Source of the DNA: Siphonodentalium dalli
Lineage: Eukaryota > Mollusca > Scaphopoda > Gadilida > Siphonodentaliidae
Length of the DNA: 64,000 nucleotides
Direction: 5' to 3'
Assembly: GCA_032622095.1 (NCBI GenBank)
Contig: CP136065.1
Span: forward strand, 96,731,343-96,795,342
The position numbers and the translations under genes were made by a program. Positions 34,103 through 47,051 of the stretch are shown here, one piece after another. The notes beneath the pieces are model-generated. The model was not told where the DNA came from. It searched no databases and saw only the letters and a program-made list of their open reading frames with translations. The first letter of the stretch is position 1. The number at the start of each line of letters is the position of its first letter.

Positions 34103-34248
34103 CTTGCATGCATCTGTCCCTCCATCTGGAAATCCAGCGCAGAACATTGTATCGGTCACATCGCCGGCGTAGTACGAAGACGAGTTACACAGATCTGTTA
34201 CAAGAACTGGAAGCTCAGCCTGTTTCAACACACCAGGACAGCATGTGC
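34103..34248 (-). CDS. Protease gene exon: specificity pocket with Asp189
   Basis: A 146-base exon (phase 1 in, phase 0 out): GVLKQAELPVLVTDLCNSS, VTDTMFCAG, GGTDACK. It holds Cys168, Cys182 and Cys191, and Asp189 (DACK), predicting cleavage after Arg or Lys. Near its start it carries two adjacent extra cysteines (GTCCPG) not usual at this place in trypsin-like enzymes. The acceptor ends attatag and the donor is gttagata. The phases join both neighbours. Confidence 0.88.
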
Positions 34249-34297
34249 CTATAATGCAATAGTGTGTGCAAAGTCAAGATGACAGGAAGCGAAACTA

Positions 34298-34438
34298 CAG
34301 TAATGCCCTAAATAATCGACTCGTAAACCACAGCAGAATTATGGGTAATTTTTCAGGATTTAGTCTTAATGAGAGCTTTCCGATGAATGGCAACAAGCCA
34401 TATTGATGTTAAGGAGTCGATTACTTAGGGCATTACTG
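34298..34438. mobile_element. Palindromic MITE family A, short copy
   Basis: CAGTAATGCCCTAAATAATC and its complement at the ends, flanked by TA on both sides. The arms are internally deleted. It sits about 50 bases upstream (in transcript terms) of the Asp189 exon acceptor. Confidence 0.82.
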
Positions 34439-34527
34439 TACACTACTGATATTTGAAAGAACACATTTTTGGCGAATGTTTCATTCGTATGGACATACAA
34501 GTGTATGACCTCTAATATACAGGAATA

Positions 34528-34809
34528 TCTCATATATATTTTGAAGACCTCTGTTTGTCTGTCTGTTTGTCTGTCTGTCTGTATGTCTGTCTGTCTGTAT
34601 GTCATTTATACAAATCTACGATTCTCGACCGATCGGGACGAAACTTGGTACGTGTGTGTAGTTTGACCAGGCGGTCGACGTTGTCGTATTGGCGAGCCCG
34701 TGCGGCGCCCGCTTCGCGCATGCGCAGACGAGATCTCGGAAACGGGTGGAGCTATCGACTTGAAATTTGGTTTTTGAATAGCCCGGACAACGTCGGGTTC
34801 ATCGGCTAG
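34528..34809 (+). mobile_element. Non-autonomous Helitron-like element, copy 2
   Basis: Starts TCTCATATATATTTTGAAG after an A; ends with hairpin CCCGGACAACGTCGGG, eight bases, then CTAG, followed by T. Inside are a (GTCT)n run and CGATTCTCGACCGATCGGG. Only 282 bp long. The next copy starts three bases after it ends. Confidence 0.72.
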
Positions 34810-34812
34810 TTA

Positions 34813-35315
34813 TCTATTATATATTTTTGAAGATCTCTGTGTGTGTGTGTGTGTCTGTGTGTTCGCGATGGACTCGAAAACGGCCTGTTAAAGGTCGAAC
34901 ATCCGAGTATCACGGGATTTCGATGAAAATTAGTGTCTGGGGATACTTTCGTATGGGGAGTTTCGTAAGCCTATTCGTTTGCCCGTGCGACGTGACCTTG
35001 ACCTTGAAATCGGGTCAATTCAATGTCAAATCGCCAATTTTGATGGGATTTCGATGAAATTTTATACATAGGGTTACTTTTGTCCACTGAGTGTTTTGGA
35101 TGGGTAAAATCGTGACCCCGACCTGACATTGACCTTCAAAATAATCAATTCAAGGTCAAATCGGGTAAAACCGGATGGATTTCGACGGGCACGTTTGTCG
35201 GGTACTTTTGTCCGGGCAGTGTTTTGGACTGGTCAAATCGTGACCCCACTTGACCTTGACCTTCAAAATGGACAATTCAAGGTCAAAGCCCGGACGAAGT
35301 CGGGTCACCTTCTAG
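34813..35315 (+). mobile_element. Non-autonomous Helitron-like element, copy 3
   Basis: Starts TCTATTATATATTTTTGAAG after an A; ends with hairpin CCCGGACGAAGTCGGG, six or seven bases, then CTAG followed by T. It has a (GT)n run near the start, GATGGACTCGAAAACGGCC, and repeated CGTGACC..TTGACCTTGA words. Confidence 0.75.
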
Positions 35316-35319
35316 TTAT

Positions 35320-36700
35320 ATATAAGCATATAACAATCTAAGCTAGAATTTATCAATGGGAATCAAGAACCCGCCCTTCAGCCAACAGCGTCCAGTTTTG
35401 GCTAAACTGATTAATATCGGCTGGTGGGCATTCTTTTTCTAACACACAATAGCCGACATACATTTCATCGACAAAACAGCCTTGCCTTCTCATCAATGGT
35501 CGAACAAATTAATGCAAATTCCTTGTGAGTGGTATAGTATATGGATCACTGAAGTGATCACTTTCATCTAAACAGTTGGAATGGTTACGCTATCAAGCGG
35601 TTAAGACTCAACATATTCTGGCGATAGGTTCATATTGAACCTAAATATGCACACACATAGGTTCATAATTATTGGACTTATTTGATTCTGAAAAAAATCC
35701 CATTGTGCACTTATACCAATATGCTGACTTATACCCGTTATTCAATTGAATGGAATTATGTAGAACTAATTGTATAGAACTAATTGTATAGAACTAATTG
35801 ATCAAATGTAGTGTCATATCGGATTTATTTCATTTTGAAATACGTTCCTATGAAACCTATTCGACCTCAAAATAGGTTCCCATTGAGCTTAGAATCCAGG
35901 AGAACAGGCTGTATTTATACATCAACTTCGAAAGCTTATTGTGTGAACCAAGGGCTATTCTTGTTCCGAATGCAGTTATTGTCCAAATATCGCTGAGTTA
36001 TTGTTTTAAGAATCACGATAATGCGTATAGTTATTGCTCAGCTCTGGGGAATCGGACATCGAAGTATTGGATAGTTCATCTCAACAAATGTCTTCATAAT
36101 TAAAATAGGTGGCGTTAGTCCTGATTTGAAGCTATTACTCTATACATGTACGCGAGCGCGCAGCGCGAATGAATAGTGTTAATAACTCTCAAATCAAACT
36201 TAGCCATTAAGCGCCATATACATGTATAGAACAACATAACTCAGGATCTGTATCGTCTAATACAGAGGCAACAACTGTGTTTAAGTCAGTACGGTGTAAT
36301 TACCGAGCCAGATGTCATTCGAACATACATGTAGATCGCCCGAGGCCGCGATATCAGCCGAGCTGCGTTATGTTCCGAATGCCAGTTCACAAGTTAGTTA
36401 TCGAACTTAAGCACAATGTTCACCATTTTTTAATGCATCAGTTATAACAATATACATTGGAATGTATTATTGTCAATTATTCACCAGAAGGCATGTCCAG
36501 GATATATATGCAAACTGCAGACAGACAAACATAGCGAACAACTGGAGAATGATTCCTATTTATTGGTGGGAAATGTTCAGATAATAAGTTCAATAATGAC
36601 AGTTTGTTGAACTTATTATCTGAACATTTCCTAAAGGAACTATGGAACAATTCGTCAATAAGTTTGTCGCACACAAAGGAATTAAAAACTCGAGAAAACG
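35320..36700. other. Intron of the protease gene; nothing further recognised
   Basis: Contains a small inverted repeat near 36,573-36,630 (TTCAGATAATAAGTTCAATA and complement) and a threefold ATAGAACTAATTGT run at 35,760-35,800. No exon. Confidence 0.5.
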
Positions 36701-36704
36701 GTAC

Positions 36705-36964
36705 CTCTTGTGTCGCCCCACCCTGTTGCATAACACGAACTCCCAGGTTCTGCGTCGTGACCAGGCATACAAATTGATGATATATAATTGGTGTACACAA
36801 TCGGCGGGTGGACCTTGATGAGCGCTATGTCGTGGTCTGTTGTCGACGCGTGGTATCTTTCGTGTATAATGATTGCCGATACGTTGTATTCTTTTTGATG
36901 TGGATCCGTTTTGAATTCGTGATGAGATCCGACGACGACTCTCCAGTCTTGAGGATGACGGCCA
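36705..36964 (-). CDS. Protease gene exon: Asp102 of S1A domain
   Basis: A 260-base exon (phase 2 in, phase 1 out). It reads NGRHPQDWRVVVGSHHEF, IIIHERYHASTTDHDIALIKV with catalytic Asp102 in DHDIAL, SSICMPG with Cys122, and GSSCYATGWGDTRG with Cys136 and the conserved TGWG. The acceptor has a T-rich tract ending tttttag; the donor is gtaccg. The published frames on this strand split here because the exon frame is closed on both sides by introns. Confidence 0.9.
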
Positions 36965-38330
<1,366 letters not shown>

Positions 38331-38904
38331 TCATATATATCCTATGCAATTGTTCCATCGAGTCATAAGAAGCAAACAAAAGTCGTCATACATGTATAAT
38401 GTTTAAAGGTACTCAATCCGATAAAACTCCTCTCAATTACTATTTCAATGGCTTCGGGGTCACAACTATTTGATTCGAGTCGAGGAAGTCACCCATCAAA
38501 GCTCAGATTTGTTAGATATCGATTTTAGAAATCTATTATTTTTCATTATCGGGAATACTTTCTGGCCCAGAACACAGTCAAAATTGCGTTATTATTACCA
38601 CTTGATTTTAGAGTTATCCATCCTTGTCTGTTTGAATAGTGTTTTGGTGTACACATCTCGAGCAGATTACGAAATTGAATGCAATTATTAGTACTCATCT
38701 CGAGAAAATAACAAATTTCAAAAATCAATATCTAATAACTCTGAGCTTTGTTTGATGGGTTCCTCGACTCGAATCAAATATTTTTTACCCCCAAAGCCAA
38801 AGAAATAGTAATATAGGACTCTCTGATCGGATTGTTGTTGTTGGAATCTGTTGAGATGGGGACACTCTGATCGGATTGAGTACCTTTAAGTCTGACCGAC
38901 GCAC

Positions 38905-39170
38905 ACCGCGTCGCATGGGGATATCTCGAGCAGGTGCACCGCGTCGCATGGGATCTCGAGCAGGTGTGCACAAAGCGTCGCATGGAATCTCGAGCATGTG
39001 CATCGCGTCGCAGGGGAAGATCCCGAGCATGTGCATCGCGTCGCAGGGGAAGATCCCGAGCATGTGCATCGCGTCGCAGGGGGAGATCCCGAGCATGTGC
39101 ATCGCGTCGTAGGGGAAGATCTCGAGCATGTGCATCGCGTCGCATGGAATCTCGAGCAGGATCTCTGTCG
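38905..39170. repeat. About 33-bp minisatellite in an intron (CGAGCATGTGCATCGCGTCG)
   Basis: Eight or so units of CGAGCATGTGCATCGCGTCG plus CAGGGGAAGATCC or CATGGAATCT. GC-rich compared with its surroundings. Frames of up to 140 codons through it on both strands are repeat artefacts. Confidence 0.9.
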
Positions 39171-39238
39171 GTCGTCTGTGTGGTCCAGTTCCCCACGCGT
39201 AAATGTTTATAAAATTAGGGCAAATATGGAGTACTCAC

Positions 39239-39349
39239 CGCAAAACAGTTCGTCAGTGTTGTCGACACAATCAGTAATGTTGTTACACACAGAAGACTTA
39301 GATATGCATGTCCTGTTTGAGCACATGAATTGGTCGTCGATACAGCGTG
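39239..39349 (-). CDS. Protease gene exon: LDL-receptor class A domain 3
   Basis: A 111-base, phase 1-1 exon with a third LDLa module just before the protease domain: RCIDDQFMCSNRTCI, then CNNITDCVDNTDELFC. Six cysteines and the D..C.DNTDE acidic cluster are kept. The acceptor ends ttcaacag and the donor is gtgagtac. An NRT glycosylation sequon is visible. The reading frame is set by the cysteines, so it constrains the uncertain donor of the preceding CUB exon. Confidence 0.85.
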
Positions 39350-39900
39350 CTGTTGAAGTATAAAGTGATAATTATAATTACTCGAAGATTCTGCCTTCGG
39401 TTTGACACCAGAACAAAACAAACCCTGAACCAATAATTATTTCACTTACACTGTATATACGAATAAAACACTAACAATAATTAAATCAACTTAACAACTG
39501 GCACCGAGAAGCCACCATAAGACCCGGCCTGCATGAGTCCCTCCAAAATCAATCATCCAATCAACTTAATTTTACTCACGCATACCTGGCTTGATCCACA
39601 TTTTGATTTGCTGAATAAAGGTTTATCGTCGTTTCAGGCTGTACATGTATGTCATTTGAAGTCGAATCTGATATTTATTTATTTATTGGGGTGCAACGAC
39701 GCTTTCAGCTGCCATGGCTATGATATCACGATGTTGCCATTTTTATTTGTGGAGATACAGTCCGTGCAGTAAGGTAAATCTATAGCAGTGATTCCATTGG
39801 CTGGAAGAGTAACCCATTGTGCCCGACGAAACCACGACCATCGACGAGTAGCAGAGCCCATTACCGACTGAACCCACCGAGGCGCCAACGAATATCATAC

Positions 39901-40314
39901 ATGTACATGTGCAGTGGGTTAGTTGCATATACTTGCATAAAGGTTCGTGCGTGTGGTATGTCAGGTTGAACCCGAGACCCAAACCACCCTCGTCTGTCTT
40001 GAATACTAAAATCACAGTTCCGTTTGATGACGTCACGTCTCGAGGGACGTTGAATCCACACATCTTCTTGATTAGACCATTACCGTCGTAAATTGATAAC
40101 GAATCGTATTTACAACGAGATGCGCTTTCCGTGTCAAAATCGTGGAAATGCAAAGTTATTACTTTTCCTGGATCAGGTGTTATTATCCAGCTACAGTTTA
40201 AGTTGTTGTGGTACGACAACCTGCCGTCGAAAAATGGAGACGTTATTGTGCCATTCTCAGACGTCATATATCTTCCGCTTCCGTTGCATGCCGGAATTTC
40301 TGTATCGTTGTGAG
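39901..40314 (-). CDS. Protease gene exon: CUB domain 3 (single exon), 3' border uncertain
   Basis: Encodes a third CUB domain: ACNGSGRYMTSENGTITSP, NCSWIITPDPGKVITLHF, RCKYDSLSIYDGNG, KMCGFNVP, VILVFKTDEGGLGLGFNLTY. Four cysteines and the YD and IYDG calcium residues are visible. The acceptor ends ctattacag, phase 1. The 3' border is unclear. A fair donor at 39,932 (gtatatgc) leaves phase 2 and would break the next LDLa exon. The border given, before gtatgata, leaves the required phase 1; another phase-1 donor (gtaatggg) would end the exon at 39,865. A tiny extra exon is also possible. Confidence 0.8.
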
Positions 40315-40454
40315 CTGTAATAGAGAACATGTACTATTTATAAATGTGGCATATCTCTTCCCCAACTTTCTATGTAGACATATGGCATTAACATAAAAAC
40401 TTTGATACAGATATAGAGACCAATGGATATGAGCTCCTTTCAGTTTATAAGATA

Positions 40455-41444
40455 TTAGCAGATTAGCCCGCCACTGGCGGGATTTGTCCCATGGCTTTGG
40501 TCGATCCATTAATTTTTGTTTTTCAAGGTAACCCCGTACAGGCACGAACCCGACAAAAATATTCCCCTTCCCGAGTTGACCATACATAACAAATTTCACG
40601 TCGATGTCACCGCTGACGACCGAGATATCGCCCAAGGTCATTTGTGGGTACCCGTTTCAAGGTCAAGGTCACCTCAGGCGGACAGACTGACCCGACGAAA
40701 ATCTCTCCCGTCCCTTGGAAGCCCTAAGTACGAAATTTCGTCTCGATGTTTTTAAGATGCGCGTATGTTAACATTAAATTTGTTATTATAAGTCTTCACA
40801 CGACATGGATAGTTCATATATCAACTTAACAAGCGTTCTTCACAGACATAAGTTCAGGACAAACATAATTATGTTACATTGAACGATCGGCCCAACAGCG
40901 AAATAGCGTACGATGATAATATAGTATGTTTGCGCTCGCGTATATCGCGACGTTCCGTAAACTTTGAGGTTTTTAATAATAACTAATAGATTGTCATGAT
41001 ATTGAAGCAATTGGGGAATGATATATACATGGCAGCTTATACATACACGTTCCATATACAATTCGCTTAATTTTGGTGTGATTCATGTTTTTGAATACAC
41101 GAATGTGGTGAATTAGTCTGCACTTTAACACATATTTGTGTGTATTTTACGATTAGCCGACGAACGTGCGATAACGTTGTAGGCTCCACGTATTCAATAC
41201 GTTGTGTGAATTTAGAGTTGTCTTTCCTGCATCGGGTCACACACATTTTGAGACCATTTAACCCCTCAATTCCAAGGACGGTGGCGGGGCGAAGGGCGAA
41301 TGAGTGGCCGCATGGGCTCGCGAGTTGTCTGAGTGCACTGCCCGTGGATTTTTACCCTTAGATAGCAAGTTTGGGATCAATCGGTCGAGCCGTTTTCGAG
41401 TCTATAAAGGACATATATACGGAAGTCTCAAAATATATAGGAGA
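40455..41444 (-). mobile_element. Non-autonomous Helitron-like element, copy 4
   Basis: On the minus strand it starts TCTCCTATATATTTTGAG after an A, the same 5' end as copy 1, and ends with hairpin CCCGCCAGTGGCGGG, eight bases, then CTAA followed by T. Internal words ACTCGAAAACGGCTCGACCG and GACCTTGACCTTGA are shared. It lies between the exons of CUB 2 and CUB 3. Confidence 0.75.
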
Positions 41445-41634
41445 TAATTTTCCTCATTATTTTACACGTACTGCATGGGCCAGGTTTAGTCGGGCATACG
41501 TGTAACTTGTAAATTGTGTTATCACTGCCAATGGAATTCACGTGGCTCACTTGACAATTACGCATGTACACGCCGCCATAGTCACGTATCTTTTCAAGTT
41601 CCTGCTAAATCAGACTGGTTTATTGAAGGCTTAC

Positions 41635-42012
41635 CTGCGTCAAATAATGTTCGATATTGCGCTTCAAACGAATTCGTCATATTTGCCTCATCCGATTCGA
41701 ACATTATCATCATTCTGTTTGTTGCAGACACGACATCGATGGGAATATATTTCCCACAAAGTCGCATGATTCTCGGTTCAATGGTGCTGGCCCCGTCGTA
41801 TATTGTGATTACAGCATGTTGGCAACCCATCGAGTCGTCCAGGCGCAATGACGTAAATTTGAAGTTGACTACCCGTCCCTGTGTCGTGGTTATATGCCAG
41901 ATGCATCGACTGTTTGGTAGGGCGTCGTGTAGTTGTATGGATCCAGTGTCATTCGTGAAGTAGTGCGGTCCCCCGCAGGTAAATCGACTCTTATGACCAA
42001 TTGAGCTGGAAA
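41635..42012 (-). CDS. Protease gene exon: CUB domain 2 (single exon)
   Basis: A 378-base, phase 1-1 exon encoding one CUB domain: RFTCGGPHYFTNDTGSI, SRCIWHITT, CQHAVITIYDG, RLCGKYIP, MMIMFESDEANMTNSFEAQYR. The four CUB cysteines are present. The usual YD of calcium-binding CUBs is replaced by QHA, so this domain may bind calcium weakly or not at all (inference). The acceptor ends ctttcag and the donor is gtaagcc. The incoming phase fits the exon at 56,107 directly, so no exon need be missing between them. Confidence 0.88.
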
Positions 42013-42119
42013 CTGAAAGTAATCCAATTTTTCTTCGACTTAAATAGCTTGTGCTATCGGTTGTTCGAGATGACGGTTCACGAATAAGAACCGCAAAATA
42101 TCTATCTTATATCAGAGTT

Positions 42120-42690
42120 TACTTTATCACATAATTAGCGCCTAAATCCGGCCTCATAGTTTTTAGCAAGACACACTTGTATTATCGGCACGCACAATGA
42201 CGTAAGAGCTTAGCGCAATGCTATCGATGGCAATTGTGGAACTGCATTACTATGTTAGTTAGAATATCATTATGATATTCAATTTGTCTTTTGTTATTTT
42301 TTTTAGACTGTGAGATAAACATGAAAATACCCATTTAAAATTGAACTATATTTTTGCCCGAATGTGTCTTTACGTTCTCTTTGGTTGTGATAAGGAAATG
42401 CATTTATGTGATAGAATGGATCTGAAATTCCTCGCAATTCTATACGAAATTTATTAAAGCTCGGCTCGAATCAAATTTAGTGAACTCGGTTAATAAATTT
42501 CGTATACAATTGCGACGAATTCGATATTCTCTATTTACGTCCAGATGCAGAGTGAGATTTTCGATCAACTGTTATCGACTTTATTCTATGCATATCACAA
42601 CAAAATGCTATTTGCTTTCTTTTCTTTTTCTTACATTACCGTTTGATGTGACAATTCACAACAAATATTAAACCATTTATGGAAAAAACC
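42120..42690. other. Intron of the protease gene; small inverted repeat
   Basis: CGAAATTTATTAAAGCTCGG and TTAATAAATTTCGTATACA form an inverted pair near 42,440-42,505. No exon seen. Confidence 0.45.
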
Positions 42691-42799
42691 GGTTAATGTG
42701 TTAATATTGACATTATGTAAACGACATTAGTAAATATAAATGAACGGGTCACTACCCTTAACCCTTCCACTGGGCTCCACTGGTTGCACATGGCAATGG

Positions 42800-44395
42800 T
42801 CTATATTTACATACGCCAAATATCGCTTCAGATTTCCCCATAGCGTTACGGTGGACAGGCCCCCGAGTCAATGTGTTCATATAAGAAATAAACGGCGGTT
42901 TCAATGTGGTCATGGGATTTTGACCGCGAGAAAAAATCAGCAAACTGCATGAACCCCGAAGGGGTTCATGCGGAGTTTGCTGATTTTTTATCGCGGTCAA
43001 AACCCATGACCACGTTGAATCCGCCGTTTATTATTTATATTTATATACTACTTAAATTCATTATGAACTAGGATTGTCTGTCTTCCCCACTATTTATTCA
43101 TCTATTTAAATGAACGCATGGAGTTCAGTTCAGAAAGTGCGAATCCTCGTTTTTTGGAAAACCAAACATTTTGAGAATCCGTTCTTGAAGAACGGAAAAA
43201 AACGCAATTTCACAGTTTAGTATACACATATGACAAACTGTCTTGTTTAGCTAGTAACTAATGTAGACGTGTTGATTTCAAGAATGATAGCTGAAACTAA
43301 CAATTAAGTTTCGGCTGTGTATAAGAAATCGACAACCCGCCGTTCTACCATAATGATATATTTGTGAGGTTGGGGGAATATTTGTAGCGGTAAGGAAAAT
43401 GATAAGTAACGGGATTTTTGAACATCAACGTTCAGTAACACCGGGCAACAACACTGATTATAGACCAAAATAAATTTCTTGCCAAATTCGGACGTACTAT
43501 ATAGATACTCAAGCAGTCGGCAATGTCCGACAATCCCCGGTCATTTCCGGGACCAATGTGTTCATAAACCTATGAACGACATTCGAAGTGACGTCACGTT
43601 ACGTTCATAGGTTTATGAACGCATTGAATAAGGGGGCGTGTCTACCGTAACGCTATGGGGAAATCGGAAGAGATATCAGGTGTATGTAAATATAAACATA
43701 TGAACGTAACGTGACGTCACTTTCAATGTCGTTCATAGGTTTATGAACTGATTGATCCCGGTAATCACCGGGGATTGTCGGACATGAACGACTGCTTGAC
43801 TATTCAGCACGTCCGGATTTGGCAAACATTTTGTTTTGGTCTATAATCAGTGTTGTTACCCTGCACCTAAAACTCCTCTCCCCTGATTACACAACCCACG
43901 ACCTCACAAATATATCATTATGGCAGAACGGCGTGTTGTCAATTTCTTATCATCCACAACCGAAACTTAATGGTTAGTTTCAGATATTATCATTCTTGAA
44001 ATCAACACGTCTACATTTATCACAAGCTAAACAAGACGTTTCGTCATATGTGTATACTTTACTGTGAAATAGAGTTTTTCCGTTCTCCGTCAACGGATTC
44101 TCACAATGTTTGGTTTTCAAAAAAGCGAGGATTCGAACTGTCCGTACTGAACTCAATGCGTTGATTTAAAGTTGAATAAATAGTGGGAAAGACAGACAAT
44201 CCTAGTTGATAATGAATTTAAGTATATCGATATAAATAATAAACGGCGCATTCAACGTGGTCATGTGTTTTGACCGCGATAAAAATTCAGCAAACTCCGC
44301 ATGAACCCCTTCGGGGTTCATGCAGTTTGCTGAATTTTTCTCGGGGTCAAAATCCCATGATCACATTGAAACCGCCGTTCATTTCTTATATAATC
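42800..44395. mobile_element. Nested foldback element with a hairpin in each arm
   Basis: Arms of about 740 bp, inverted around about 43,640. Each arm starts with its own hairpin of about 160 bp (42,884-43,035 and 44,228-44,392) with ends ATAAGAAATAAACGGCGG or close variants and a loop around AACCCCGAAGGGGTT or AACCCCTTCGGGGTT. The arms share CTAGGATTGTCTGTC and CGAATCCTCG. The centre holds GTTCATAGGTTTATGAAC palindromes and an inverted copy of 42,800-42,883. No coding sequence. Confidence 0.82.
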
Positions 44396-44399
44396 ACAT

Positions 44400-45355
44400 A
44401 ATGGCATAATTTGAAAACCGATACTTTTATAATGCATAACAGGGATACTCGGTATACATATAGTGTAACCACATACATATATACTTTATACATAACATAC
44501 ATTGCTGATACATAATGGTGTGGGCGCTCAGTGGTCGAACATCGTTACTAAACTTATTGCGGTTTCTCCTTCATGATATTCAGCTGCTGATGAGTTGATA
44601 TCGAATCGTTTTGCAAGAAGTAAGTACAGTTTTGTATGAAGATGGTGTCCGGTTTGATCTAAGATATGATCAAATACTTTTTATCTAAAAGTCGGAGGTA
44701 AAAATTATAAACCACAAGTTCTGAACAACTTTTGACCGACTATAAAACAAATCACATATAGTTTAAACACATAAGCATATCAATATTTTAAAAGTTAAAA
44801 GTTAAGTTAAGATTATATTGTATACTAAAGCACATACTGTTTAAAGTTAAGTATTTCATGCAGTTTAAAATGGATATTAAATTTTAATATATATCTGCTA
44901 AAACACCAGAATCATCAGTATAATTTCAATTGATCACTAAGAAGATAATATAATTATGCTTCAGTTTCATATTTATATAAGGGTATATGGAATATGAATG
45001 TTTTTCTGCGACTATAGCCAAAATGAAAATCAGAAAATAACAATAATAAGTTAACTGTTAAAATGGTTAAATATAGTCAAGTGTCCAGCGAATCCCCCAT
45101 TCCTCGAAACGTGTAGCGGATATATATCTTGTCATAAGGCCACTACTGACACGAACCACGTGATGGAATTTACATATTAATGATAATTTAAGTTAAAATG
45201 GCCATGTTGGAGGTGTATGGACTAACTGTGGGTGACCACAACGTTCAAATAAACCGTATAAATGTTGTTGTTGATATGGATGTGGAGTAGGACCTGTAAT
45301 AATGATTACTCAAATATGATTTCTATTTGAGAATGAATGTAGTTTGGTGTATTTT
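44400..45355. other. Intron of the protease gene; nothing recognised
   Basis: AT-rich DNA with short local repeats (AAAGTTAAG). No exon on the minus strand and no recognised gene on the plus strand. Confidence 0.45.
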
Positions 45356-45361
45356 ATTGCA

Positions 45362-45525
45362 GGAAATGGCACATATTGAAGGATATGGCATCGTTGGGCA
45401 TATATTGAAGGTTATGCCACCGTGGGCGAAGGGCACATATTGAAGGTTATGACACCGTGGGCGTAAGGCGCATATTGAAGGATATGACACCGTTGACGTT
45501 AGGCACATATTTCAGGTGTGGAAAT
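45362..45525. repeat. About 35-bp tandem repeat (GCACATATTGAAGGTTATG)
   Basis: Four units of GCACATATTGAAGGTTATGCC plus ACCGTGGGCGAAGG, with single-base changes. Confidence 0.88.
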
Positions 45526-46024
45526 GTGATCAGTGGTGATGCCGCGTATCCCTCAATAAAATACACACAGACTATATTCATTCCTAACATATCGATTTGA
45601 AAGGATCCGTCGAGTGTCAATAATAGTCATGTTTTGATCTGACAACTGCGCATTTCAAATACCGCAAGCAACACCACGCAGTTGTCTGGCATTTCGGCTG
45701 GATTGCTTGCTATAATTGTGGAGTGGGGTATTTTTAAAGGCACAGGCGGCGTTCGTTGTAGAAATATTCATATTTGTTCGAATCGCCAACAACAGAAGGA
45801 ATATTAATATATATATAGTTATGTTCATATGTCAAACGTAATCAGTGCGTAAACAGTATAATGTCGTCAAGACGTGCGATGGTGTACGTAAACAAGAGCA
45901 TGCTCGTGTTACAGAAGTTTTGCTTCTGTTTACATAACACATCTCAATTATATTGGTTAATCACACACAAATGATATAAACGCTCTTTATTATTTCCATA
46001 TCAGGAAAACAGTAACAAATAATG

Positions 46025-46270
46025 CTCTTTATGTTTACCATATCCGAATCTAAACAAAAGCCAGGAAATATAACGTTTTGTAGCTTTTGTTTACATAACA
46101 AAGGAAAAAACATTTGCCTATAACATACTGTTTATGCCATATTTCTGATTGGTATAAGAACAAGGTCTGTCTATATATTGCTATGCCTTCTGTTTATGGT
46201 GGATTTTGACGGAGGTGAATATTTTAACAGCATTCCCACCGCCAGCGCCGCCCGTATCTTTAAATTCCTC
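46025..46270. repeat. Dispersed repeat, copy 1 (second copy at 55,655-55,860)
   Basis: TAAACAAAAGCCAGG, TGATTGGTATAAGAACAA, TGTCTATAT, TCTGTTTATG and CATTCCCACCGC appear in the same order at 55,655-55,860. Low similarity between these words suggests old copies. Confidence 0.65.
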
Positions 46271-46299
46271 CGTGTGAATTCCATGGATTATCATTTCTT

Positions 46300-47045
46300 G
46301 ATAATGTGTTCGATCGAGTAATCACTACGTTCACACAACTGGTAAAATTGTCTGGCAAATGTCCATGAATATGTTTTGAATGTAATTTGTTTTATATTCG
46401 ACTGTTCTATAGCACATTAAATGCCAACAGCTAATTCCCTGTAGCACTCTGTGTGGGCATGTGTGGCGAATTGCCTCTAAATGGCAAATTGTCCACCGTT
46501 GAAGCATACCGGCCGCGTTCACAGTGAACTTCACACAATCGTAAAATTTCCTGGCATTTTGTTTTTGCATGACTTTCGTTATATAAACGAATGCAAATAT
46601 GGTTACATAATGCTATGTACACAGTTAACTCCACGAGAAGTAAGAAAAAACTATGTAGCTCCACCCGCAGCGATGCTACAGAAATTAGCCTGTACATAGC
46701 ATAACTAGCAATTGTCTCGCAAGGATCACTCATACTGGTATTTGAAGGCAAATAATAGCAGCATTGTTACATGTGGAACTATTTAAGTTTTAATACTTAT
46801 GCCATTTCGTAGCCTGTCATTTGTAAACAATAAATAGGCTTCCTAAATTTGTTTGGTGATTTTTTGCAACATATTTTTTCTTAAACCCCATATACTGGAT
46901 AGTGGATACATTAGAATCCAATGTTGACAAGCTTCTTAGTTGCATCAACAATTGTGTTACCATAGCAAAAGTGTGTGATTTGTGCGGATTTTGCAAAAAT
47001 TATCGTATATGACGTATTTTAATGATAACAATAGAGATTTTGGTG
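46300..47045. other. Intron of the protease gene; local repeats, no exon
   Basis: Two related blocks near 46,330-46,490 and 46,505-46,640 share CACAA.TGGTAAAATT.TCTGGCA words. No exon or recognised gene. Confidence 0.4.
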
Positions 47046-47051
47046 GATATG

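Noticed and set aside
38774-39363. Frames of 78-140 codons with HARDLPLRRDA or CASRRRGRSRA repeats
   Set aside because: Produced by the 33-bp intronic minisatellite, open in several frames at once because its unit length is a multiple of three.
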